Shown here: in pieces, positions 42,287-50,870 of the stretch
Layout: the number at the start of each line of letters is the position of its first letter
Position numbering within the stretch: the first letter of the stretch is position 1
DNA from: Firm-04 sp964392175
Lineage (GTDB): Bacteria; Bacillota; Clostridia; Oscillospirales; Ruminococcaceae
Reading direction: 5' to 3'
NCBI GenBank assembly: GCA_964392175.1
Contig: CAYMOJ010000003.1
Span: 1 to 64,000 of the forward strand
Length of the DNA stretch: 64,000 bases
Translations under genes and position numbers: made by a program
The notes under the pieces: model-generated
Told to the model about the DNA's origin: nothing
Seen by the model: only the letters and a program-made list of their open reading frames with translations
Databases searched by the model: none

Positions 42287-42398
42287 ACAGCTTCGTCTGA
42301 TCCTTGCATGGTGCGAGATTCATCGAGATGAACTCATGCAGAACTGGGAACTTTCCAAACAGGGCTTGCCGCTAAACCGCATCAACCCACTTATTTGA
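42234..42398 (+). pseudogene. Truncated DUF4160 gene (C-terminal half)
   Basis: The frame encodes GALPNKQLRLILAWCEIHRD and ELMQNWELSKQGLPLNRINP, the C-terminal signature of DUF4160 proteins (usually about 80-90 residues). The N-terminal half is missing: the frame begins inside the preceding small gene with no ribosome site. A DUF2442 gene, its usual partner, follows 18 bases later and is intact. Confidence 0.6.
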
Positions 42399-42416
42399 GT
42401 AGAAGGAGGAAGCCTT

Positions 42417-42716
42417 ATGGCACACGATGTTTTTCCTGTTGTGGTGCAAGCAGTTGCAGGAGCGAATTTCACCGTATATGCTTATATGCTGGATGGTTCT
42501 GTCCATTTGTTGGATATGAAACCACTGCTGCAAACAGGTGGCGTTTTCGAATGTCTGCGTGAGGAATCGTTCTTCCGCAGCGCACTCACGGTAATGAATG
42601 ATACCGTCGCATGGGATGTTTCAGGGCAGCATGACCCGACAAATTGCATTGATATTGACCCGTTTATGATTGCAGAGACTGTGAAAGTACCGGATCCAAT
42701 GCAGCAGTATGGGTGA
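42417..42716 (+). CDS. DUF2442-domain protein
   Basis: A 99-residue protein. The DUF2442 pattern is clear: VYAYMLDGSVHLLDMKPLLQTGGVFECLRE, FFRSALTVMNDTVAWDVSG and DIDPFMIAE. It starts at an ATG behind GAAGGAGG. DUF4160/DUF2442 pairs are widespread on mobile regions and have been suggested to be toxin-antitoxin-like; that role is unproven. Here the partner is truncated, so the pair is probably inactive. Confidence 0.85.
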   Translation: MAHDVFPVVVQAVAGANFTVYAYMLDGSVHLLDMKPLLQTGGVFECLREESFFRSALTVMNDTVAWDVSGQHDPTNCIDIDPFMIAETVKVPDPMQQYG

Positions 42717-42753
42717 CACCCCACCACCTGAGAGGGAACATCACGCTCCCCAC

Positions 42754-42838
42754 GGAAAGCATCGACAGTGGCGAGAACGCCGATGTGTTGCGCCTGCGCG
42801 TGGTGGGCAAAGTGAAAAAGGTCATTAAGGAGTTGTGA
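42754..42838 (+). pseudogene. Partial duplicate of the repressor 3' end with internal deletion
   Basis: Encodes ESIDSGE joined directly to NADVLRLRVVGKVKKVIKEL and stop. Both pieces occur in the intact repressor but are about 40 codons apart there. The junction falls at a short repeat (CGAGnnCGCCG) present at both places. No start codon or HTH part is attached. Confidence 0.88.
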
Positions 42839-42894
42839 AATGTGAATTGCGGTTTTGCTATGACCATGGAAAAGTGTGTTAGCGGAGGTATCCG

Positions 42895-43623
42895 ATGAGC
42901 ATCTTGTTAAAGCTTGCTTTTTTATTTTTCGTTGGTTCAACCTTGGGCTGGGTACTGGAATTGTTCTATCGACGTTATGCCTCGAAAGCCGTAGAAAAAA
43001 AGTGGATCAATCCTGGATTCTGCACAGGGCCTTATCTGCCATTGTATGGGTTCGGGCTGTGCATCCTATATCTGATTGCATCGCTAGAGCAGTTTGCGGC
43101 GTTACCGGCGGTGTTGCGAAGCAAATGGTGTTTGTGCGTTGTTATGGCGGTCTGCATGACGGTGATCGAGTACATTGCAGGTATTATGACTATGAAACTT
43201 TTCCATGTACGCCTGTGGGATTACCGCGATGAATGGGCAAACATTCAAGGCATTATTTGCCCAAAGTATTCGCTGTATTGGGCATTACTGGGAGCAGTGT
43301 ATTATTTTTTCATCCACTCTCATATTCTGAATGCGCTGGAATGGCTGGCAAATAATCTGACATTTTCCTTTGTACTGGGATTTTTCTACGGTGTGTTCTG
43401 CATTGATGTCTGCATTTCTGCCAATTTGGTGACAAAGCTGCGACAGTTTGCAGAGGATAACGAAGTCATTGTACGCTATGATGCCATTAAATCAGTGATT
43501 CGGAAGCGCCATGAAGAAACCAAACAGAAGTATCATTTCTTTCGCCCCTTCCGTTCCGATCAGTCTTTGTCGGTGCATCTTCGTGCATTGAAAGAAAGCT
43601 TTGAAAAACAGCACAAGCAGTAA
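42895..43623 (+). CDS. CmpB-family (putative ABC-transporter type IV) membrane protein
   Basis: A 242-residue membrane protein with about five helices and the family pattern FFVGSTLGWVLELFYRR, KWINPGFCTGPYLPLYGFG, EYIAGIMTMKLFHVRLWDYRD and NIQGIICPKYSLYW (PF06541). A basic cytoplasmic tail (FRPFRSDQSLSVHLRALKE) ends it. The start is behind GGAGGTATCCG. The gene is monocistronic and ends in a terminator. Despite the family name no transport activity is established. Confidence 0.9.
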   Translation: MSILLKLAFLFFVGSTLGWVLELFYRRYASKAVEKKWINPGFCTGPYLPLYGFGLCILYLIASLEQFAALPAVLRSKWCLCVVMAVCMTVIEYIAGIMTMKLFHVRLWDYRDEWANIQGIICPKYSLYWALLGAVYYFFIHSHILNALEWLANNLTFSFVLGFFYGVFCIDVCISANLVTKLRQFAEDNEVIVRYDAIKSVIRKRHEETKQKYHFFRPFRSDQSLSVHLRALKESFEKQHKQ

Positions 43624-43652
43624 TCGGTAATGCAATATCCAACATAAAAAGC

Positions 43653-43698
43653 AAATCTCTGTGACAGCGTGTCGGCGTTTTCACAGAGATTTTTTTGT
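43653..43698 (+). terminator. Terminator of the CmpB-family gene
   Basis: Perfect 12-base arms (43653-43664 and 43681-43692) followed by T residues. The 16-base loop is large but the stem is continuous. Confidence 0.87.
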
Positions 43699-43724
43699 CT
43701 GTGATTACGGAATGCCTGTAGATC

Positions 43725-43865
43725 TCAGCGATTGGAATTTACTACGTTTTTTACATAGGCTTTGCAAGCGTAAGGAAAGGAAAATCCAAACACTGCAAAG
43801 CTGAGCCAGTATACTGCGGTACGCAACGATTTGATGGATGTGTCGCATTCAGTGCCCATTACCAT
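43725..43865 (-). other. Possible short membrane-protein remnant
   Basis: The 43.70-44.05 kb gap has no clear gene. On the minus strand a 46-codon frame (MVMGTECDTSIKSLRTAVYW, then LSFAVFGFSFPYACKAYVKN) reads like the end of a one-helix membrane protein and is open for ~20 codons further upstream, but has no ribosome site or start signal. It may be a gene fragment or chance. Confidence 0.25.
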
Positions 43866-44049
43866 ATTGTAGAGCGTTCCACCCGACTTGTCGGGATCCC
43901 GTAAAAATGAAATATCGCCGGATCAGGTGACAAATGGAAAGCATTTTTTGCATAGAGGCAGAAAACGCATCATAACAATGCTGTGGTGGAAAAATCATCG
44001 TATCTATTTTCATTTTTTGTATTGTACGCAATACGCAAGGAGGATCACA

Positions 44050-45180
44050 ATGAAAAAAACACGATATTGCTGCATTTTTATGGTATTTCTGATGCTACTG
44101 CGCTGTACATTGACACAGCGTTTGACTGTACGCGCTACAGAAAACGGCTGTTGCACCGTGCTGATGGAATCTGATAGTGGTGTGGTGTTGGAGGGCAACG
44201 ATTATGATCAAATCTGTGCAGCCGGCAGTCTTACAAAGCTGATGACGGTTTATCTTACAGCATTGGCGTTGGAAGAGGGGAGTTTTACCATGGAAAGCGT
44301 TGTGGTTACCCCAGCAGTAGCACAAGAACAACACGGCGCAGTAATCTGGCTGGAGGCAGGTGATAAAATTACTGTTGGCGATTTGCTGAAGGCAGTGATC
44401 ATCGGCAATGCCAACGATGCTGCCGTGACCCTTGCTTGTGCCATTTCGGGTACAGAACAGCAATTTGTTATGGATATGAATAGTGCTGCATTTACATTAG
44501 GTCTGCGCAACACTCGCTTTGCCGATGCGACAGGTCATTCTGCGGAAAATACCGCTACAGCCAGAGATATCGCGTTGCTTTGTCGTGCCTTGCTTGCGTT
44601 CCCCGATTTGATACCGATCTTCCAAACATGGCGCGATTTTGTTCGCGATGGTGCAACAGAACTGGTCAGCGAGAACATTCTTACCAAAAATTATGCAGGC
44701 TTACTGGGAATGAAAGCAGGGCACGGCGATGCCAGCGGCTATACATTGGCAATCGCTGCTGAGCGGGAAGGCTTTTGCTGCATTGTGGTAATCATGGGTT
44801 GCGGCGATACCGATGAACGATTCACTATGGGAAAATCGTTGATGGCAAAGGGATTTGCAGGGTATACCGTCACAACTCCCGATTTCTCCACAGAGTTTAT
44901 GAAGCCTGTCAGCGTGCGCCATGGCATGGATGCAGCTGTACTCACCGAGCCGGAGTCGTTGTTCAGTGTGGCTGTGCCAAAGGGTGAAAGCATTCGCTGT
45001 GTGGTCATTTTGCCAAATTATGTGGAGGCCCCCGTGACAAGGGGCGATGCGATCGGTCGGGTAGCGTTTTATTGCGGTAATACGTTGCTTTATGATACTA
45101 CACTCTGTGCAGCAGCAGATATCCCATACCGTGGTTTTTGGGATAGCTTTGCCATCCTTTTGGGAAATATGTTCAAATAA
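44050..45180 (+). CDS. D-Ala-D-Ala carboxypeptidase (DacF-like) homologue with altered active-site motifs
   Basis: A 376-residue exported protein (hydrophobic N-terminus, residues 6-25) with the S11 peptidase fold and a C-terminal domain like DacF. The nucleophile motif SxxK is intact (S60-L-T-K63). The SxN motif reads NAN (N120-A-N122; Ser in active enzymes) and KTG reads KAG (222-224). The start at 44050 lies behind AAGGAGG; upstream ATGs lack sites. In S11 enzymes it trims peptidoglycan stem peptides; here activity is doubtful or changed. No operon partners. Confidence 0.88.
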   Translation: MKKTRYCCIFMVFLMLLRCTLTQRLTVRATENGCCTVLMESDSGVVLEGNDYDQICAAGSLTKLMTVYLTALALEEGSFTMESVVVTPAVAQEQHGAVIWLEAGDKITVGDLLKAVIIGNANDAAVTLACAISGTEQQFVMDMNSAAFTLGLRNTRFADATGHSAENTATARDIALLCRALLAFPDLIPIFQTWRDFVRDGATELVSENILTKNYAGLLGMKAGHGDASGYTLAIAAEREGFCCIVVIMGCGDTDERFTMGKSLMAKGFAGYTVTTPDFSTEFMKPVSVRHGMDAAVLTEPESLFSVAVPKGESIRCVVILPNYVEAPVTRGDAIGRVAFYCGNTLLYDTTLCAAADIPYRGFWDSFAILLGNMFK

Positions 45181-45222
45181 TCGTTCAAAATTTGGCGTTT
45201 TTTCCAAAAATCCGTAAAACGC

Positions 45223-45251
45223 TTGCAATTTTGGTAGAGATATAGTAAAAT
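45223..45251 (+). promoter_or_regulatory. Promoter of pgi
   Basis: TTGCAA (45223-45228), 17-bp spacer, TAAAAT (45246-45251), about 95 bases before the start codon. Confidence 0.75.
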
Positions 45252-45348
45252 AGTTGTAGAGTGCAGAAGCTGTGTCTGTATGGCATGACTGCACGACCCC
45301 CGTTTATCCTGTAAGACGGGTGCAATTTATTACTGGAGGATATGCAAT

Positions 45349-46683
45349 ATGGCTTTGAAGCTGAACAAAAGCTACCTTTCCTCGTTCTTGGGTGCCGATG
45401 AGTTGAAGGGCATCGCAAGACAGACCGAGGCCGCCGCAGCTGTTCTGCATGAGAAATCCGGTCTGGGCAATGATTTTCTGGGCTGGTTGACGCTGCCGAC
45501 GGATTACGATAAGGAGGAGTTCGCACGCATTCAGGCTGCTGCTGAGAAGATTCAGAAAACCGCCGACGTGCTGATCGTGATCGGCATCGGAGGCTCTTAT
45601 CTGGGCGCGCGGGCTGCCATCGAGTTTTTGAAGTCCCCGTTCTACAACAACATGAAGAAGCATACACCCGATATCTACTATGTGGGCAACAATATCTCTC
45701 CCACCTACCTCAACGAGGTACTTTCCATCTGCGAGGATAGAGAGATCGCCGTCAATGTGATTTCCAAATCTGGTACCACAACCGAGCCTGCTTTGGCATT
45801 CCGCATCTTCAAAAAGCTGTTGGAAGATCGCTACGGTAAGGAGGGTGCCAAGAAGCGCATCTTCTGCACCACGGATAAGGCAAGAGGTACTCTGAAAAAT
45901 TTGGCAGATGCCGAGGGCTATGAGAGCTTTGTGATTCCCGATGATGTGGGCGGTCGTTTTTCTGTGCTGACAGCTGTGGGTCTGTTGCCCATTGCTGCTG
46001 CCGGTTGCGATATCGAAAAGCTGATGGCAGGTGCTGCTGCCGCACAAAAGGCTTATAGCGCACCGTTCGCTGAGAATGATTGCTATCAGTACGCTGCACT
46101 GCGTAACATTTTCTACCGCAAGGGCAAGGCCGTAGAGATGATGGTCAGTTATGACCCCTCTTTCGCTATGATGAACGAGTGGTACAAGCAGTTGTATGGC
46201 GAATCAGAAGGCAAAGATAACAAGGGGCTGTTCCCCGCTTCTGCGATCTTCTCCACTGACTTGCATTCCATGGGTCAATATATCCAGGACGGTGCAAGAA
46301 TTATGTTTGAAACCGTCGTGGATATCAAAACACCCAAGCAGGATCTGTTCTTAGAGCCTGACGCTGAAAATGCCGATGGACTGAACTTCCTGACCAACCA
46401 GAATATGAGCATCGTCAACCGCCGTGCGCTGGAGGGCACCATTCTTGCACATACCGAAGGTGGTGTGCCGAATATCGTGCTGGAGTTGGACGACACTACT
46501 GAAGAAACGCTGGGCTGGCTCATTTACTTCTTTGAGAAGGCCTGCGCTGTTTCCGGCTATATGCTGGGCGTGAATCCGTTCAATCAGCCCGGCGTGGAAA
46601 GCTATAAGAAGAATATGTTTGCACTGCTGGGTAAGCCCGGCTATGAGGATATGAAGGCAGAGCTGGAGGCGAAGCTCGGCTGA
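45349..46683 (+). CDS. pgi: Glucose-6-phosphate isomerase
   Basis: Interconverts glucose 6-phosphate and fructose 6-phosphate in glycolysis. 444 residues, the usual length of the short Firmicute form. Motifs: VIGIGGSYLGARAAIEFL, ISKSGTTTEPALAFR, and ENDCYQYAALRNIFY. The C-terminal active-site region includes NPFNQPGVESYKKNMF. The start ATG lies behind TGGAGG. Its own promoter stands in front. It supplies the glycogen pathway encoded at the window's right end, though the two are not linked in an operon. Confidence 0.97.
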   Translation: MALKLNKSYLSSFLGADELKGIARQTEAAAAVLHEKSGLGNDFLGWLTLPTDYDKEEFARIQAAAEKIQKTADVLIVIGIGGSYLGARAAIEFLKSPFYNNMKKHTPDIYYVGNNISPTYLNEVLSICEDREIAVNVISKSGTTTEPALAFRIFKKLLEDRYGKEGAKKRIFCTTDKARGTLKNLADAEGYESFVIPDDVGGRFSVLTAVGLLPIAAAGCDIEKLMAGAAAAQKAYSAPFAENDCYQYAALRNIFYRKGKAVEMMVSYDPSFAMMNEWYKQLYGESEGKDNKGLFPASAIFSTDLHSMGQYIQDGARIMFETVVDIKTPKQDLFLEPDAENADGLNFLTNQNMSIVNRRALEGTILAHTEGGVPNIVLELDDTTEETLGWLIYFFEKACAVSGYMLGVNPFNQPGVESYKKNMFALLGKPGYEDMKAELEAKLG

Positions 46684-46738
46684 GCAGTACAAAGCAACCA
46701 ACCGCGCATTCCAACAATGATTGAAGGGAGTTATACTT

Positions 46739-47158
46739 ATGATCCAAGTAATTACCGGTAAAAAGGGCTCTGGCAAAACTAAGGTTTTGTTGGGCATGAT
46801 CGACGACGCAGTGGCTGCAACCAATGGTGCGATCATTTGCATTGAGAAGTGCATGAAGCTGACCTATAGCGTGAACCACAAGGTGCGCTTGGTGGATGCG
46901 GAGCGCTACAACATCAATGGATTTGATATGTTCTACGGTTTCGTGGCTGGCGTTCTGGCAGGCAACTATGACATCAAAGAGGTCTTTGTGGATGGGATCT
47001 TGAAGATCGGTGGCAGAAATTATGACGCGCTGGGCGAACTGTTGGAGAAGCTGGATATCCTCACCGGCGACGATGTAGCGATGGTCTTTACCGTTTCTGC
47101 TGATAGCGAGGAATTGCCGGAGTCTGTATTGAAATATCTGATTCCGAAGAAGGATTGA
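46739..47158 (+). CDS. Small P-loop ATP-binding protein of unknown function
   Basis: A 139-residue protein with an N-terminal P-loop ITGKKGSGKTKVL and a hydrophobic strand ending in Asp (IKEVFVDGIL) that could be Walker B. It is shorter than any typical ATPase. Similar small P-loop proteins are conserved in clostridia without known role. The start at 46739 has AAGGGAG upstream. It follows pgi by 55 bases and may share its transcript. Confidence 0.82.
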   Translation: MIQVITGKKGSGKTKVLLGMIDDAVAATNGAIICIEKCMKLTYSVNHKVRLVDAERYNINGFDMFYGFVAGVLAGNYDIKEVFVDGILKIGGRNYDALGELLEKLDILTGDDVAMVFTVSADSEELPESVLKYLIPKKD

Positions 47159-47199
47159 TCGGGATTTTTGTTGAAAACGACTGCAATTCTCGAAATCTA

Positions 47200-47228
47200 T
47201 TGACAAAGCTTTGCGTTTTGGGTATAAT
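47200..47228 (+). promoter_or_regulatory. Promoter of yceD-rpmF
   Basis: TTGACA (47200-47205), 17-bp spacer, TATAAT (47223-47228): a full consensus, about 48 bases before the start codon. Confidence 0.95.
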
Positions 47229-47275
47229 AAACCCTGTAACGCTCTGTGCAAACCGAAAGGCAGGTACATTGAACC

Positions 47276-47755
47276 ATGGAAATGCAGGCTGAAGCTGCAA
47301 GCTATCTTGTTTCTGTTCGTCCTTTGCTGTATCGCCCCGGCGAGAAACGCAATGTGGAAGTGACGATCGATGCGGAAACCGCAGTAGGCTTTGGTATGCG
47401 TTTTACGCAGCTTCCTGTTGTGAAGGGCGTATTGGAAAATCGTGCCGGTGTGCTGTTCTTCCGGTATACAGCGGAAGCAGTCGCTGATTTGGAGTGCGAC
47501 CGCTGTTTGGCAGCTGTTGCAATGCGTATGAACGAATCGTTCGAGCATATCGTTGTGACGGAGACCGCCACCGAGCAAAACGACTCTGACTATCTGCTGA
47601 CAGAAAACGCCATGCTGAATATCGCAGAAGCGGTGATGACCGATTTGCGTCTGTCGTTGCCGTCAAAGATCTTGTGCAGTGAAGATTGCCTCGGCATATG
47701 TCCGCATTGTGGCGTAAATCGTAACGTGCATTCCTGCGGTTGCGAGCAGGCTTAA
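47276..47755 (+). CDS. YceD/DUF177-family protein
   Basis: A 159-residue protein of the family nearly always encoded next to ribosomal protein L32, as here. It has the conserved CxRC motif (ADLECDRCLAAV) and C-terminal Cys pairs (LCSEDCLGICPHCGVNRN) that may bind zinc. In E. coli and plants the family is linked to 23S rRNA accumulation; the exact activity is unknown. It starts at 47276 behind AAAGGCAGG. Confidence 0.93.
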   Translation: MEMQAEAASYLVSVRPLLYRPGEKRNVEVTIDAETAVGFGMRFTQLPVVKGVLENRAGVLFFRYTAEAVADLECDRCLAAVAMRMNESFEHIVVTETATEQNDSDYLLTENAMLNIAEAVMTDLRLSLPSKILCSEDCLGICPHCGVNRNVHSCGCEQA

Positions 47756-47894
47756 GGTTACAATGCACAGAGAAGGCGGCGGGATGTGCCGCTAGACCGT
47801 CAGGCGGGCTTTGTGCCTTGGTCAAATGATACATCATCACAGAGGCGTATGGCGGATTCTGAAAACCGCGCAATTCATATAAGGAGGTGCCAAC

Positions 47895-48080
47895 ATGGCT
47901 GTTCCGAAGGGAAAAACATCCAAAGCAAGACGCAATACCCGTCGTTCCGCAGTATGGAAGCTTGAGATGCCCGCAATGAGTACCTGCACGAACTGTGGCG
48001 CAATCAAAGCGCCCCATAAGGTGTGCAAGAACTGTGGCTTCTACAAGGGCGTTGCTGTAATCAAAATCGACGAGGAGTAA
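47895..48080 (+). CDS. rpmF: 50S ribosomal protein L32
   Basis: A 61-residue ribosomal protein. The N-terminus MAVPKGKTSKARRNTRRS and the zinc-binding Cys pairs (CTNCGAIKAPHKVCKNCG) are diagnostic; this is the zinc-binding version. The start has AAGGAGGTG. It follows yceD by 139 bases in the same transcript. Confidence 0.98.
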   Translation: MAVPKGKTSKARRNTRRSAVWKLEMPAMSTCTNCGAIKAPHKVCKNCGFYKGVAVIKIDEE

Positions 48081-48147
48081 TAGCATCGCTATTACCTGAT
48101 TTTGCTATGCTATGAAGCAGCGGGGAGAGTCGTTCATGCTCTCCCCG
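48077..48147 (+). terminator. Hairpins after rpmF (weak terminator or attenuator)
   Basis: Two hairpins: GTAATAGC/GCTATTAC (48077-48084 and 48088-48095, spanning the rpmF stop) and CGGGGAGAG/CTCTCCCCG (48121-48129 and 48139-48147). Neither has a full T run, so partial read-through into the next genes is expected. Confidence 0.55.
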
Positions 48148-48186
48148 TTGTGCTTTGTAAGATTTTTTGAAGAGGAGGAAACATCC

Positions 48187-49494
48187 GTGATAGAGATCAT
48201 AGAGGTCGCAGCAGGTTCGCCTGCGGAGCGTGCCGGTGTGCTGTGTGGCGATGCACTTGTCGCCGTCAATGGGCTTGTGATCCACGATGTGCTGGATTAC
48301 CGCTATGCCATCACCGAAAAGCATTTGGAGATCACCATCAATCGCAACGGCATAGAGCAGACTGTTACGCTGAAAAAAGGCGAGTACGAGGATCCGGGCA
48401 TGGAGTTTCCTACCGCGTTGATGGACAAAAAACAGGTCTGTGGCAACCATTGCGTGTTTTGCTTCATCGACCAAAACCCCAAGGGAATGCGAAAGTCCAT
48501 CTATTTGAAAGATGATGACGCAAGGCTTTCGTTTTTGCACGGCAGCTACATCACCTTGACCAATCTGAGCGATGCAGATGTCGACCGCATCATTCAGATG
48601 CATCTGACTGTGAACGTTTCAGTACATACCACTGATCCCGCACTGCGTTGTAGGATGTTAGGCAATCCGAAGGCAGGGGATTCCCTGCGACATTTGTATC
48701 GCATGGCAGAGCATGGCATTCAGATGGATTGCCAGATCGTGCTGTGCCCCGGGTTGAATGACGGTGATGCGTTGCATCGTACATTGGCAGATTTGTTCAA
48801 ACTGGTGCCGTCAGTGACAAGTATCGCTGTTGTGCCGCTTGGAATGACCAGACACCGAAAGCATCTTTGCAAATTGCAGCCTTTTACGCAGGAATCCGCA
48901 AAAGCAGCCGTGGAGCAGATTGAAGCGGTGCAGCGGTGGAGCTTGGGCGCAAACGGTAGTCGCATTGTGTATGCTTCCGATGAGTTGTACCTGCTGGCTG
49001 GGCTACCTTTACCCGATGCCGAAGCCTATGAGGGATATCCCCAGTATGAAAACGGTGTCGGGATGCTGCGTTCCCTACTGGATGAATTTGCAGACGCACT
49101 TTGTGATGCTGAATATCACGGGGAAGAGCGCTTTTTGACCATTGCGACGGGTACGGCAGCTGCACCGTTTCTTGAAAAGATGATGGAAGATCTTCATGAA
49201 AGGTGCCCGCAGATTACTGTGAATGTCATCGCTGTGCGCAATGATTTTTATGGTGAGTCGGTGACGGTTGCAGGGCTGCTCACCGGGCAGGATCTGCTTG
49301 CACAGTTAAAGGGAATGTCCTTGGGGGAGGCGGTGCTCCTTTCGGAGTCTTGCCTGCGTCACGATGATGTTTTCTTGGATGATATGACACGTGGCGATCT
49401 TTCTGCGGCGTTGGGCGTGCCTGTGGTGCGTACTGCCGTGGACGGTTATGCGCTGCTTCAGACGATTCTGGACGGCGATTTTGCCGCTTGCTGA
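48187..49494 (+). CDS. DUF512 protein: PDZ plus radical-SAM-like domain
   Basis: A 435-residue protein. It has an N-terminal PDZ-like domain (VAAGSPAERAGVLCGDALVAVNG, residues 1-75), then a domain with a CX3CX2C cluster (CGNHCVFCF, about residue 85) and TIM-barrel-like segments (NVSVHTTDPALRCRMLGNPKAG, LCPGLNDGDAL). The DUF512 C-terminus follows (TGTAAAPFLEKMM, NDFYGESVTVAGLLTG). The start is GTG at 48187 with AGAGGAGG 9 bases upstream. The family usually precedes der in clostridia, as here. It is likely an Fe-S enzyme with an unknown reaction. Confidence 0.92.
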   Translation: MIEIIEVAAGSPAERAGVLCGDALVAVNGLVIHDVLDYRYAITEKHLEITINRNGIEQTVTLKKGEYEDPGMEFPTALMDKKQVCGNHCVFCFIDQNPKGMRKSIYLKDDDARLSFLHGSYITLTNLSDADVDRIIQMHLTVNVSVHTTDPALRCRMLGNPKAGDSLRHLYRMAEHGIQMDCQIVLCPGLNDGDALHRTLADLFKLVPSVTSIAVVPLGMTRHRKHLCKLQPFTQESAKAAVEQIEAVQRWSLGANGSRIVYASDELYLLAGLPLPDAEAYEGYPQYENGVGMLRSLLDEFADALCDAEYHGEERFLTIATGTAAAPFLEKMMEDLHERCPQITVNVIAVRNDFYGESVTVAGLLTGQDLLAQLKGMSLGEAVLLSESCLRHDDVFLDDMTRGDLSAALGVPVVRTAVDGYALLQTILDGDFAAC

Positions 49495-49514
49495 GAAAGG
49501 GGATAGAGAAAAGT

Positions 49515-50852
49515 ATGGATTTACCAATCGTTGCGGTCGTTGGCCGCCCCAATGTGGGAAAATCGACACTGTTTAATAAGCTTGTGGGGCAGCGACTTTC
49601 CATTGTGGAAGATACCCCCGGTGTGACACGTGACCGCATCTATGCGCGATGTGAGTGGTGTAACCGCAATTTTATGCTGGTGGATACTGGTGGTATTGAG
49701 CCGAAAACCACCGATACACTATTGGCGCAGATGCGCCGTCAGGCGGAGCTTGCTATTGATAGCGCAGAGGTGATTATTTTGGTTACTGATGTGCGCGCAG
49801 GCGTTACCGCCAATGATATTGCTGTGGCAGAAATGTTGCAAAAATCGGGGAAACCGATCTTGCTGTGTGTGAATAAGTGTGACAGCATCGGTGAGCCACC
49901 CATGGAATTCTATGAGTTCTATAATCTGGGGTTGGGAGATCCCTTTGCGGTTTCTTCTCTGCATGGCAATGGCACAGGTGATCTGTTGGATGCCGTGTTG
50001 GCGGCTCTGCCGGCTGCCCCTGAAGGCGAACAGGAGGATGATCGCATCAGTGTGGCTGTGATCGGCAAGCCAAATGTGGGCAAGTCCAGCCTCGTCAATT
50101 ATATCGCGGGGGAGGAACGCAGCATTGTTGCGGATATGGCAGGTACCACCCGTGATGCCATTGATCTGCCTGTAGACCGTGAGGAAGGCAAATTCCTGTT
50201 TATTGATACCGCCGGCATTCGCAAAAAGGCAAAGGTTACCGATGCCGTGGAGCATTACAGTGTGCTGCGTGCGTATATGGCGGTCGACCGCGCTGATGTG
50301 TGTGTGATCCTGATTGATGCTACTACCGGCTACACTGAGCAAGATAGTAAGGTGGCAGGCTATGCACATCAGCAGGGAAAAGGCTGTATTGTGGTGGTCA
50401 ACAAGTGGGATCTGATCGAAAAAGACGGTAAAACCATGCAGGAGTTTACAAAAAAGCTGGAGCATGATTTTAGCTTTATGAGCTATGCGCCTTTTTTGTT
50501 CATCAGCGCAAAAACAGGGCAGCGTGTGCAGCAGCTGTTTGAGATGATCAAAACCGTGGCAGAAAATCATGCGATGCGCATTACCACGGGCAAACTCAAT
50601 GATGTGCTTGCATATGCTACGGCAAGAGTACAGCCCCCCACCGATAAAGGCAAGCGCTTGAAAATCTACTACATGACGCAATCCAGCACAAAGCCACCGA
50701 CATTTGTGTTTTTTGTTAATCGCGCGGATCTGTTCCATTTCTCTTATCAACGGTATCTGGAGAATCAGCTGCGCGAGACTTTCGGTATGGAAGGTACACC
50801 TATCCGCTTTATCATCCGCGAGCGTGGTAATGATAACGGAACGAAATCTTGA
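49515..50852 (+). CDS. der: Ribosome-assembly GTPase Der (EngA)
   Basis: A 445-residue tandem GTPase for 50S assembly. First G domain: GRPNVGKST, DTGGIEP, NKCD. Second: GKPNVGKSS, DTAGIRKKAKV, NKWD. A C-terminal KH-like domain (KRLKIYYMTQSSTKPPTFVFFVN) follows. The start ATG at 49515 gives the standard MDLPIVAVVGRPN. The ribosome site is weak, 20 bases after the preceding stop. It is in a run with plsY and gpsA. Confidence 0.97.
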   Translation: MDLPIVAVVGRPNVGKSTLFNKLVGQRLSIVEDTPGVTRDRIYARCEWCNRNFMLVDTGGIEPKTTDTLLAQMRRQAELAIDSAEVIILVTDVRAGVTANDIAVAEMLQKSGKPILLCVNKCDSIGEPPMEFYEFYNLGLGDPFAVSSLHGNGTGDLLDAVLAALPAAPEGEQEDDRISVAVIGKPNVGKSSLVNYIAGEERSIVADMAGTTRDAIDLPVDREEGKFLFIDTAGIRKKAKVTDAVEHYSVLRAYMAVDRADVCVILIDATTGYTEQDSKVAGYAHQQGKGCIVVVNKWDLIEKDGKTMQEFTKKLEHDFSFMSYAPFLFISAKTGQRVQQLFEMIKTVAENHAMRITTGKLNDVLAYATARVQPPTDKGKRLKIYYMTQSSTKPPTFVFFVNRADLFHFSYQRYLENQLRETFGMEGTPIRFIIRERGNDNGTKS

Positions 50853-50870
50853 TCCATAAGGAGCATTGGC

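Noticed and set aside
39780..42840. Complete prophage
   Set aside because: No integrase, terminase, portal, capsid, lysis genes or attachment repeats were found; only a switch region and two tail-like genes remain.
43725..43924. Short minus-strand frame as a real gene
   Set aside because: No ribosome site and no recognised family; listed only as a low-confidence remnant.
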